Positions 1 through 6,389 of a stretch of 19,613 bases of DNA are shown here, one piece after another. The stretch is from contig PCAG01000008.1 of NCBI GenBank assembly GCA_002730475.1, forward strand, positions 1-19,613. The letters are read 5' to 3'. The notes under the pieces were generated by a model, which worked only from the letters and a program-made list of their open reading frames with translations, searched no databases and was not told where the DNA came from. This stretch comes from Spirochaetales bacterium (GTDB lineage: Bacteria > Desulfobacterota_D > UBA1144). A program made the position numbers and the translations under genes. Every line of letters starts with the position of its first letter. The first letter of the stretch is position 1.

Positions 1-915
1 CTTGCAAAAAAAACTAATTTGCATGTTGACAATTTTTTTCCATCCTCAACTGGTATCATAGGGGTTCAATTAGATTATAAGAAAATAAACGAGAACATGG
101 ACAAGCTTCTAGGTTCCTTAAGCAAAAATTCCTATAGGAAATTTGCGGAATCTATTCAGACCACAGATAGATTTATCAAATTTCAACATACTAAAATCAA
201 GCTTGGAAATTCTTCTGGAAACTTGCTAGGTATTGCTAAAGGTGCAGGAATGATACATCCGGACATGGCGACAATGCTATGCTTTTTTGTAACAGATTTA
301 AAATTTAACAAGAGTACATTTAAAAGCTTAATAAATAATGCAGTGGCTACATCATTTAATTGCATTAGTGTTGATGGAGATATGTCCACAAATGATACTG
401 TAATAGCTCTCGCGAATGGAATGGCCGGGAATAAATCGATAAACAATAAAAGTCAATATCTAAATAAAGTAAAGAGAGAGGTTCAAAATATATTTTACGA
501 ACTAGCAAAATCGATTATTAAAGACGGTGAAGGTGCAACTAAAGTGTGTGAGATTATCGTGAAAGGAGCAAAATCGAAAAGTAGCGCGGACGCAATTGCA
601 AGAAACGTTGCGAATTCTTTGTTATTTAAGACCGCACTATATGGTTCGGATCCAAACTGGGGAAGAATAATCGCATCAGTAGGGGCAACAGGAATAAACT
701 CCATAAAGCAAGACAAAATAGATATCTACATTGAAAAGATTAAAATCGTGAGAAATGGTCAGTCTAGTCAAAACATAACTTTGGCAAAAAAATTAATGAA
801 AAAAAAGGAAGTCAAAATCACTATTGATTTGAATATCGGAAGACACTCCGCTTTCATGTTAACCAACGATATCGGTCACGATTACATAAATTTAAACTCT
901 CTTTATACAACATAA
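1..915 (+). CDS. argJ: Glutamate N-acetyltransferase / ornithine acetyltransferase ArgJ, 5'-truncated by window edge
   Basis: ArgJ moves an acetyl group from N-acetylornithine to glutamate in the cyclic arginine pathway; some members also use acetyl-CoA. The frame is open from base 1, so the gene starts left of the window. The 304 visible residues suggest that about 100 N-terminal residues are missing. Near the start is the STGIIG segment. Around residues 79-92 is the family's self-cleavage region, GMIHPDMATML, with the nucleophile Thr at codon 91 (bases 271-273); this is where the precursor splits into alpha and beta chains. Further on are DGEGATK and ALYGSDPNWGRI, both strongly conserved in the family, and the usual C-terminal ending YINLNSLYTT. 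The gene converges on the minus-strand tRNAs with 14 bases between. Identification is firm; whether it is mono- or bifunctional cannot be told from sequence. Confidence 0.96.
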   Translation, partial: LAKKTNLHVDNFFPSSTGIIGVQLDYKKINENMDKLLGSLSKNSYRKFAESIQTTDRFIKFQHTKIKLGNSSGNLLGIAKGAGMIHPDMATMLCFFVTDLKFNKSTFKSLINNAVATSFNCISVDGDMSTNDTVIALANGMAGNKSINNKSQYLNKVKREVQNIFYELAKSIIKDGEGATKVCEIIVKGAKSKSSADAIARNVANSLLFKTALYGSDPNWGRIIASVGATGINSIKQDKIDIYIEKIKIVRNGQSSQNITLAKKLMKKKEVKITIDLNIGRHSAFMLTNDIGHDYINLNSLYTT

Positions 916-929
916 AATCGAAAAATAAG

Positions 930-1002
930 GGTGGAAGACGGGATTTGAACCCGCGACCCTCGGAACCACAAACCGATGCTCTACCCCTGAGCTACATCCA
1001 CC
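930..1002 (-). tRNA. tRNA-His (anticodon GTG)
   Basis: On the minus strand a full cloverleaf can be folded: acceptor GTGGATG with CTTCCAC (one T-T mismatch), D stem GCTC/GAGC, anticodon loop TTGTGGT giving GTG, and a T arm with TTCAAAT. An extra 5' G (base 1002) faces discriminator C (base 930), the G-1:C73 pair that marks tRNA-His. The 3' CCA is not encoded. It lies 6 bases after tRNA-Arg, and the two are probably co-transcribed. Confidence 0.96.
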
Positions 1003-1008
1003 ATAATG

Positions 1009-1082
<74 letters not shown>

Positions 1083-1115
1083 ATCTTTAATCAGTTTATC
1101 TTCCATGATTTATAA

Positions 1116-1144
1116 GTGAAATTCAAATATATATTGGATATAAT
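1116..1144 (+). promoter_or_regulatory. Predicted sigma-70-type promoter of the small basic ORF
   Basis: A perfect -10 box TATAAT lies at 1139-1144, 17 bases after GTGAAA at 1116-1121 (four of six matches to TTGACA). Predicted transcription would start near 1151, immediately before the first hairpin of the array at 1153. The promoter is inferred from sequence only; the exact -10 match in AT-rich DNA is partly expected by chance. Confidence 0.5.
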
Positions 1145-1152
1145 AAAACTAA

Positions 1153-1249
1153 CCCATAGGTCATGGCCAAAAAGACCCTCATAGGACATGAGTAAAAAGC
1201 CTCCATAAGTCATGGGTTAAAAGACTCGCATTGAACATGCGTTAAAAGT
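1153..1249 (+). repeat. Array of four covarying hairpins, 24-25 base period, in the leader of the small ORF
   Basis: Four units each form a short stem with a five-base loop. Unit 1: CCAT-AGGTC-ATGG (1154-1166). Unit 2: CTCAT-AGGAC-ATGAG (1178-1192). Unit 3: TCCAT-AAGTC-ATGGG (1202-1216, outer T-G wobble). Unit 4: CGCAT-TGAAC-ATGCG (1227-1241). The CAT of successive units is spaced 25, 24 and 25 bases. The outer stem bases differ between units but change on both arms together, so pairing is kept. Linkers are A-rich and alike (AAAAAGACC, TAAAAAGCC, TTAAAAGAC, TTAAAAG). The compensatory changes favour selection on a folded RNA over a conserved DNA operator. The array lies between a predicted start site and the SD of the ORF at 1282. 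I know no matching named RNA family. Confidence 0.65.
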
Positions 1250-1272
1250 TCGAATATCTTTTTCGAAGGAGG
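1249..1272 (+). promoter_or_regulatory. Hairpin touching a strong Shine-Dalgarno
   Basis: TTCGAA at 1249-1254 pairs with TTCGAA at 1262-1267 across a seven-base loop. The stem takes in the first two bases of AAGGAGG (1266-1272). That SD is 9 bases before ATG at 1282 but only 3 before the in-frame TTG at 1276, so it points to ATG as the start. The fold could modulate access to the ribosome site, and it follows the four-hairpin array roughly in phase. Confidence 0.5.
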
Positions 1273-1281
1273 TATTTGGAT

Positions 1282-1485
1282 ATGCTCAAGACTGGCTTAA
1301 GAAATAACTGGGTGGTTAATGTTAAAAATGCCCAGATACAAAAGCAAAAAGCAAAAGCACCCTTGTCTGTTAAAGAAAAGCTTTCAATGTTTAGACACTC
1401 ATATGCTCTGAAAGCTCATCAGAAAAGCATGGAAAGAAAAACTAGAAATAGTTTGTTTGCTAATATTCAATTGGGTTTAAATTAA
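1282..1485 (+). CDS. Small, highly basic protein of unknown function (67 aa)
   Basis: I do not recognise this protein. It is 67 residues long and rich in Lys, Arg, Gln and Asn, with very few acidic residues and no Cys or evident membrane segment. The N-terminal third is mixed; residues from about 15 to 55 are predominantly Lys-rich and likely helical. The charge suggests binding to RNA, DNA or ribosomes, but that is inference. Support for it as a gene: AAGGAGG at ideal distance from ATG, a promoter-like sequence upstream, the hairpin array in its leader, and a hairpin with T tract just after the stop. An in-frame TTG two codons upstream is a worse start by spacing. It stands alone on the plus strand among minus-strand tRNAs. 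It could instead be part of a structured RNA with a chance ORF. Confidence 0.6.
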   Translation: MLKTGLRNNWVVNVKNAQIQKQKAKAPLSVKEKLSMFRHSYALKAHQKSMERKTRNSLFANIQLGLN

Positions 1486-1488
1486 CAG

Positions 1489-1520
1489 AAACATTAATTT
1501 TCTATTAATTTAATGTTTTT
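1489..1520 (+). terminator. Predicted intrinsic terminator after the small ORF
   Basis: AAACATTAA (1489-1497) pairs perfectly with TTAATGTTT (1510-1518) across a 12-base loop, and a T run covers 1516-1520. The stem is AT-only apart from one pair, so it is weak. Its place 4 bases after the stop and just before the antisense tRNA-Pro supports a terminator role. Confidence 0.45.
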
Positions 1521-1522
1521 AA

Positions 1523-1595
1523 TCGGGGTGAGAGGGCTCGAACCTCCGACCCCCTGTTCCCAAAACAGGTGCGCTACCAGCTGCGCTACACCCCG
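1523..1595 (-). tRNA. tRNA-Pro (anticodon TGG)
   Basis: Minus-strand cloverleaf: acceptor CGGGGTG/CACCCCG with discriminator A, D arm TAGCGCAGCTGGTAGCGC, anticodon stem CCTGT/ACAGG around TTTGGGA (anticodon TGG), and T arm with TTCGAGC. CCA is not encoded. It lies 43 bases downstream of the ABC exporter operon on the same strand. Confidence 0.96.
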
Positions 1596-1638
1596 ATTCA
1601 AAGAATCCATTATACAACGAATATTTAAAACAAGAAAG

Positions 1639-3267
1639 CTACTCTTCGTAGAACTTACGGTTGAGCTGAAAAATCTTACTATATTCTCCCTCCTTCTTAC
1701 TAAGTTCCTTGTGGACTCCTTTTTCTATTATTTTTCCATTTTTCAGAACTATAATTTCATTAGAATCCTTAATTAAATTCAACCTGTGTGCTATTAGAAT
1801 TGATGTTTTGCCTTCTATGCCATCTAGATATTCTTTCACATGTTTTTCTAAATCTAAATCGAGATTCGAGGTTGCTTCATCCAGGATTACAACATGAAAT
1901 GATTTGCTCATTATTGTCTTTATATTGTCAATTTGTTTTTCTCCTCGAGATTGAATCTCTTTAATGTCATGATAGGTCCCTTCGTGAGGAACATTGTCAA
2001 ACAAAGGTGTATCTTGCATAATTACGGAAAAATTTTCTCGTATGCTCTTTAGATTAAAAGACGATAAAGGTTCATCGTCTATGTAGATAGCGCCCTTTTG
2101 GGGCATATAAAATCCAAGAATCAAATTCACAATAGTTGTTTTTCCTGATCCCGTTGGTCCAAGTAGAACTAGTGATTGTCCTTTTTTAATCTCCAGATTA
2201 AAGTCCTTAAGTACCCACGTCTTATCATTGTAACGAAACGATACGTTATCAAACTTAATTGTTTCAAAATTTCCATTAAAAATTTTTTCTCCATTTGGCT
2301 CAGAAGCAGTATTGATTATTGCAAATATATTCTCACTAGCAGCTAAGGCAGATTGAAGAATATTGTATTTGTCTGCGAGTTCTAAGATTGGCCTAAATAT
2401 CATCCTGATATAAAAAATAATTACCAATAATGCGCCTATGGACAGAGATGCGGATATTACTAATTCACCTCCAATCCAAACTACTAATGCAACAGAAAAT
2501 ACATACATAAACTCTATCAAAGGTCTAAAAATAGCGAACGTATACATCTGCTCCATATTTGCATCATAATTGTTACCACTGTATTCTTCGAACCTGGAGT
2601 AATTCAAATCCTCTTTGTTGTAAATCTTTAATAAAGATATCGCTCGAATTGACTCATTGATAAAAGAATTCAGCTGGGCGATGGTTAATCTTAATTTCGC
2701 ATAGACTCTCCGTAGTCTTCGTTTGTACAACAAGGCAAATATTATGATAAAAACGTTAACACCAATCATTATCAGAGTAAGGTAAGAATTGAAGTTGAAC
2801 ATAACTACCAATACTCCAACAAAGACCAATATTTCTTTGAGAAATTGTACTAGGACATTTGTGTAGAACTCGTTAAGTACATTTACATCATTTGTAATTC
2901 TAGTCGTAACCCTTCCTACGTTTTGCTGATCAAAAAAGGATTGAGGCAAAGAGACAATATGATTAAACGTGCTCATCCGTATTTCGTTCATAATTTTTTG
3001 ACCAGTTATATTTAAAATGTAACTAAAGAATGTACTGAATATTAAAATACCAACAATGAATAGCAAAACATAAATCGAGATTGAGAATATCATATCTTTG
3101 CTAACATTTTCCGAAATTAGACCATCGACAATCTCTTTTATCTTGTAGGGAATTGCAACCTCAAAACAGGCAACAATAATCATCGAAACAAAAGCTAGTA
3201 ATAGCCAATTTTTAAATGGTTTACAAAAAGACAACAGCCATCTCAATATATTTGTATCATCGGACAT
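1639..3267 (-). CDS. ABC exporter half-transporter with shortened NBD (consensus Walker B/H-loop, degenerate signature)
   Basis: Type IV ABC exporter half of 542 residues: an N-terminal six-helix membrane domain (about 20-300) followed by a nucleotide-binding domain. Walker A is GPTGSGKTT (370-378), the Q-loop Gln is 418, Walker B plus catalytic Glu is VVILDE (459-464), the D-loop is SNLD and the H-loop is AHR with His494. The signature reads SRGEKQ (440-445) instead of LSGGQ, and the following ARA stretch is lost. From Q-loop Gln to signature Ser there are 22 residues, against 57 in the partner gene, so about 35 residues of the helical subdomain that couples to the membrane domain are missing. 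The residues before the signature still resemble the usual LP-G-YDT-x-E segment, as expected for a clean in-frame internal deletion. The gene starts 3 bases after the partner's stop, so the two surely form one operon and probably a heterodimer. Substrate unknown. Confidence 0.93.
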   Translation of the reverse strand: MSDDTNILRWLLSFCKPFKNWLLLAFVSMIIVACFEVAIPYKIKEIVDGLISENVSKDMIFSISIYVLLFIVGILIFSTFFSYILNITGQKIMNEIRMSTFNHIVSLPQSFFDQQNVGRVTTRITNDVNVLNEFYTNVLVQFLKEILVFVGVLVVMFNFNSYLTLIMIGVNVFIIIFALLYKRRLRRVYAKLRLTIAQLNSFINESIRAISLLKIYNKEDLNYSRFEEYSGNNYDANMEQMYTFAIFRPLIEFMYVFSVALVVWIGGELVISASLSIGALLVIIFYIRMIFRPILELADKYNILQSALAASENIFAIINTASEPNGEKIFNGNFETIKFDNVSFRYNDKTWVLKDFNLEIKKGQSLVLLGPTGSGKTTIVNLILGFYMPQKGAIYIDDEPLSSFNLKSIRENFSVIMQDTPLFDNVPHEGTYHDIKEIQSRGEKQIDNIKTIMSKSFHVVILDEATSNLDLDLEKHVKEYLDGIEGKTSILIAHRLNLIKDSNEIIVLKNGKIIEKGVHKELSKKEGEYSKIFQLNRKFYEE

Positions 3268-3270
3268 ATA

Positions 3271-5001
3271 TCAACTCTCACTCGGTAATATTCGTTGGAT
3301 TTTAATTAAGTCTTTAAAGAGACCGTCGGTCGTTTCCAAATAATCTGAGCTACCATGCTGTACTATTTTTCCATTATCAAGAACCAAAATATTATCAAAG
3401 GAATAAATGGATGAGATTCTCGAGGATACACTAATAAGGATTTTATCTGAAAAATACTTTTTTAGATTCTTAAGAATTGACAGTTCCGTATCAACGTCCA
3501 AAGACGCCAGATTGTCATCTAGTATTAATACGTCAGGATTTTGATAAAGAGCTCTTGCTAGACATAGTCGTTGGCGCTGACCACCTGAAAGACTTAATCC
3601 TCTTTCGCCCACAAGAGAATCTAAGCCGTTCGGTAGATTTCTTAGGTCATCAATAAAATTTGAGGTTAACAAGCATTTCATTACTTCTTTATCTTTAACG
3701 TTCTTATCAAAAAAACTCACATTTTCTCTTACGGTTCCTGAAAAAATTGTAGGCTCTTGAGGTACACATAATATTTTTGATCTTATTGATGATTTTTTAA
3801 TTTTGTTAACATTTATATCGTTTATATATATGTTTTCGGCTTTATCGAACTTTAGGATTAAGTTTAACAAAGTAGATTTTCCAGAACCTGTTTTTCCAGT
3901 TATGCCCAGACTAGATCCTCTTGTAACAACAAAAGAAAGATTCCTTAGGTTTGTTGAAGAATCATACGAAAAATTTGTATTTTTAAATTCTATTTTTTGA
4001 ATTCGACTTAAATCCTCCAAGGTTAACTCGTCATCATCTTCTACTTCGTTAATTATCTCTTTAACTCTTGAAATGGATGCATTGCCACGTCTTATATAAT
4101 CTACAGCCATACCCATTGCAATAACTGGCCAACTAAGCATAGTGAGATAGACCATTAGTGAAGAAAAATCCCCTATCGTGATTTTATTGTCATAAACCAT
4201 ATTGCTCCCCATAAAAATCAATATCAATATGGATATACCAGTAAAAAAAGTTATTAGAGGTTGATATCCAGCCCATATCTTGATTAATTGCATATTCTCA
4301 AATTCGTAAGACTTGCTTTTTACAGAAAATTTATCAATCTGATTTTCTTGATCGTTTAATGCCTTGATAGCTTTGATTGAGAATATAATTCTTCTTGCTT
4401 CTTCAGTAAGCGTAGAGAAAGCCTCTTGAACATTGAGAAAAAGATTTTGTATAGCACCTCCATATTTAGTTATCAAAACAGCCATTAATATAAAAGGGAC
4501 AGATGTATATATTGTGAATTCCGGTGAGATTAAAAACATAGATATGAATATAAATCCTAACAATAGGACGCCATCGTATACTAAAACCACACCAAAGCCA
4601 CATGCCATCTTTATAGTTTCTATATCATTGACCCCTCGCGCCATTAGGTCGCCCGCGTTGTGAGTATTAAAGAACCTCATAGGAAGTCTTTGAAGTCTAA
4701 AAAAATATCTATCTCTTAAATCTTTCTCGATTCTCCTTGCGGTCCCCATTAGAAAATATCTCCATACGAATCTAAAGAAGGCCATTATTGTTCCACATAT
4801 CAATAAATACAAAGCTGATTTGTTAATTACATTCGTAGAACTCTGTAAAGATTTAACAGCTGAAAGCTCCATTATTACATCACCAATTATCAAGGGTATT
4901 ATGAGCATTATTCCATCAACCATGGTAAGACCTATGATTCCAAAAAAGATATTTTTTTTGTGGTTCACGAGCAAAGAAAATAAAGAATTGTTCTTATTCA
5001 T
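3271..5001 (-). CDS. ABC exporter half-transporter (consensus LSGGQ, degenerate Walker B and H-loop)
   Basis: A 576-residue ABC exporter half: a membrane domain (about 15-305) and an NBD with Walker A GKTGSGKST (369-377), Q-loop Gln415 in VPQEP, a perfect LSGGQRQR (471-478) and Walker B VLILDD (491-496). The residue after the Walker B Asp is Asp496 where the catalytic Glu is expected, and Ser527 replaces the H-loop His (SSR for SHR). This mirrors the partner at 1639-3267, which keeps Glu and His but has a degenerate signature. In a heterodimer, one ATP site would be fully consensus and the other degenerate, as known for TM287/TM288, BmrCD and LmrCD. No clear SD precedes the ATG, and a -10-like box lies only 13 bases upstream. 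Substrate unknown; drugs, lipids or peptides are possible. Confidence 0.94.
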   Translation of the reverse strand: MNKNNSLFSLLVNHKKNIFFGIIGLTMVDGIMLIIPLIIGDVIMELSAVKSLQSSTNVINKSALYLLICGTIMAFFRFVWRYFLMGTARRIEKDLRDRYFFRLQRLPMRFFNTHNAGDLMARGVNDIETIKMACGFGVVLVYDGVLLLGFIFISMFLISPEFTIYTSVPFILMAVLITKYGGAIQNLFLNVQEAFSTLTEEARRIIFSIKAIKALNDQENQIDKFSVKSKSYEFENMQLIKIWAGYQPLITFFTGISILILIFMGSNMVYDNKITIGDFSSLMVYLTMLSWPVIAMGMAVDYIRRGNASISRVKEIINEVEDDDELTLEDLSRIQKIEFKNTNFSYDSSTNLRNLSFVVTRGSSLGITGKTGSGKSTLLNLILKFDKAENIYINDINVNKIKKSSIRSKILCVPQEPTIFSGTVRENVSFFDKNVKDKEVMKCLLTSNFIDDLRNLPNGLDSLVGERGLSLSGGQRQRLCLARALYQNPDVLILDDNLASLDVDTELSILKNLKKYFSDKILISVSSRISSIYSFDNILVLDNGKIVQHGSSDYLETTDGLFKDLIKIQRILPSES

Positions 5002-5014
5002 AACAGCAACATTA

Positions 5015-5044
5015 ATTATAAATTTCCATTTAATTATAAATCAA
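5015..5044 (-). promoter_or_regulatory. Predicted promoter of the ABC exporter operon, near-leaderless
   Basis: On the minus strand TTGATT (5044-5039) and TATAAT (5020-5015) are 18 bases apart. Transcription would start about 7 bases before the ATG at 5001, leaving almost no leader, which matches the lack of an SD. A second TATAAT (5038-5033) has no good -35. The region is very AT-rich, so chance matches are likely. Confidence 0.35.
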
Positions 5045-5052
5045 TTATTGAC

Positions 5053-5075
5053 AAAAAATTAAACTTCAGTTTAAT
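5053..5075 (-). terminator. Intrinsic terminator of the cdc48 operon
   Basis: On the minus strand ATTAAAC, loop TGAA, GTTTAAT form a 7-base-pair stem with a tetraloop, followed directly by a run of T (plus-strand A at 5053-5058). It lies about 50 bases after the stop of the 143-residue gene and before the ABC promoter, so it separates the two minus-strand operons. Confidence 0.6.
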
Positions 5076-5123
5076 AACTAAAATGAATCTCGGTATTTTA
5101 AGCAATGAACTAACACCAAAGCT

Positions 5124-5555
5124 TTAGGTCGTCTTATTTAGACGCTCCAATAGGCCAGTCCAATACGTAAACCAATATGAATCTTTAGTTTGGCCCCTTA
5201 ATTCTTTTTCGGCATATTCTATGGCATGTTCTTTGTCGTGAGTAAATTTTATAAGTTGTTCTACCGCCACATCTAACTCGTCTTCATCGATAGGTATGCT
5301 ATCAAGTGCAGATTGCACGAACTTGCCAATATCAAGAAGCGAATTATGGAGATTAATTTTTTTTTGATCCACTATTTCCCCAAGTTCAACAGATTCTTTT
5401 CCTAAGATTCCTTTAGCTCTTGAGAATCGTGTTAGATACTCATCTACGGGCTTCAGACCACGTATAGCATTATTGAGCTCTTTAATCAATGCGGTTAATT
5501 GTCTTGAGTCCGATACGTTTTCACCAATCTTTTTACTTTTTGATAAATCTGACAT
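5124..5555 (-). CDS. Hypothetical protein (143 aa), third gene of the cdc48 operon
   Basis: I do not recognise this protein. It is charged and soluble, with no signal peptide or membrane segment. Most of it looks alpha-helical: helical stretches around residues 17-35, 55-85 (with many Leu/Ile at heptad-like spacing) and 93-120, then a C-terminal tail with YWFTYWTGLLERL, where four aromatic residues cluster. The ATG follows the DUF1460 stop codon with no gap (TGA then ATG), and AGGGG lies 6 bases upstream as a good SD, so translation is probably coupled. An intrinsic terminator follows about 50 bases downstream. The tight linkage implies a shared function with Cdc48 and the DUF1460 protein, perhaps as an adaptor, but that is inference. 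Confidence 0.75.
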   Translation of the reverse strand: MSDLSKSKKIGENVSDSRQLTALIKELNNAIRGLKPVDEYLTRFSRAKGILGKESVELGEIVDQKKINLHNSLLDIGKFVQSALDSIPIDEDELDVAVEQLIKFTHDKEHAIEYAEKELRGQTKDSYWFTYWTGLLERLNKTT

Positions 5556-6389
5556 TCAATACCCCTGATATCTATAAACAATTATACCTGGCTTATCTTT
5601 TATGTATTCCGCAAAATCTACATCAACTACAGAATCAATACCAGGCTTGTTAGATGCATGTCGAAAATAAAGTTTACCGTTTTTCTTGATAAGGATTCCA
5701 ACGTGTGATACATCAAGTCCCTCTCGTTCAGAATATATACCAATGTAATCATGATGAGTAAGCTTGTCTAAATAATGGTTGATGAGAAATTTTGGCTTTA
5801 CATATGAAATTTCAACTTCTCGTACCGGTATGCCTTCAAGGAATAATGAATCATCACTTTTTTTATTAAGCTTCTTTAGAGCGATTGTAACTCTTTTTGG
5901 AAACAGTTCCTTTGTAACATCATCAACTAGAGGGACGTTCAAACTCCAGTCGTAAAAAAAATGGTTTCTTGTTTCAAAGCTAACAACTCCCCCTTTATAT
6001 CTAGTAAATTTGAGCTTATCAATAAAATCGTCATAATCTTTTGATCCAATCAAAGAATGGACATAGTCCAAGTAGGTAAAACAATCCATAGCCCCTAAGT
6101 TAACAACTAACTTTTCTGCAGTGTTCTTATCTCCAACCAGAGTATGGCTCTTGTAGGGGACTCCTAAAAAGTATTCGGAATAAAGATTAATTTGTTCATC
6201 ATAGTTTAAATCTGCATTTAATCTCACTAGGTAATCTATTTCGGCTTTAGTGTAATCAATACGAAGGTTTCGACTATCCTCGTCATCAACGTCAGAGCTC
6301 CCAGGATAAACATATTGCAGTGGAAACAAAATTAAAAATAATACGAAAATAAAGAAAAAATTAAATTTCTTTTCTTTTTCTAATTTCAT
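5556..6389 (-). CDS. DUF1460 (NlpC/P60-like, amidase-like) envelope protein
   Basis: This matches the DUF1460 family, papain-fold NlpC/P60-like proteins thought to act on cell-wall peptides. With the start at 6389 it has 277 residues: a basic N-terminus, a hydrophobic segment (about 11-28) acting as signal peptide or anchor, then the domain. Family marks are LGVPYK (75-80), MDCFTYLDYV with the likely catalytic Cys103, RNHFFYDW (141-148), DVT, and DVSHVGIL with the likely catalytic His229, then RHAS. The ORF also has an ATG at 6407, but GGAGAG (6403-6398) sits 8 bases before the ATG at 6389, whereas the first ATG has no SD and adds extra residues before the signal sequence. The start overlaps the cdc48 tail by 29 bases. 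Exact bond cleaved unknown; finding it in an operon with a cytoplasmic Cdc48 ATPase is unusual. Confidence 0.85.
   Translation of the reverse strand: MKLEKEKKFNFFFIFVLFLILFPLQYVYPGSSDVDDEDSRNLRIDYTKAEIDYLVRLNADLNYDEQINLYSEYFLGVPYKSHTLVGDKNTAEKLVVNLGAMDCFTYLDYVHSLIGSKDYDDFIDKLKFTRYKGGVVSFETRNHFFYDWSLNVPLVDDVTKELFPKRVTIALKKLNKKSDDSLFLEGIPVREVEISYVKPKFLINHYLDKLTHHDYIGIYSEREGLDVSHVGILIKKNGKLYFRHASNKPGIDSVVDVDFAEYIKDKPGIIVYRYQGY

Noticed and set aside
1178..1192. Palindrome CTCATAGGACATGAG as a DNA operator, or GGA loop as a CsrA/RsmA site
   Set aside because: The arms differ among the four units while pairing is kept, unlike a conserved operator; GGA occurs in only one of the four loops.
1153..1249. 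Regular 24-25 base repeats resembling a CRISPR array
   Set aside because: Units are too short, abut almost directly with no unique spacers, and vary in the stems; no cas genes are present.
1276..1281. TTG at 1276 as the start of the small basic ORF
   Set aside because: Only 3 bases separate it from AAGGAGG, while ATG at 1282 has a 9-base spacing.
1513..1776. An 87-codon open frame on the plus strand across tRNA-Pro, with GLEPPTPCSQ-like product
   Set aside because: It is the antisense translation of the tRNA-Pro gene, a well-known source of false protein predictions.
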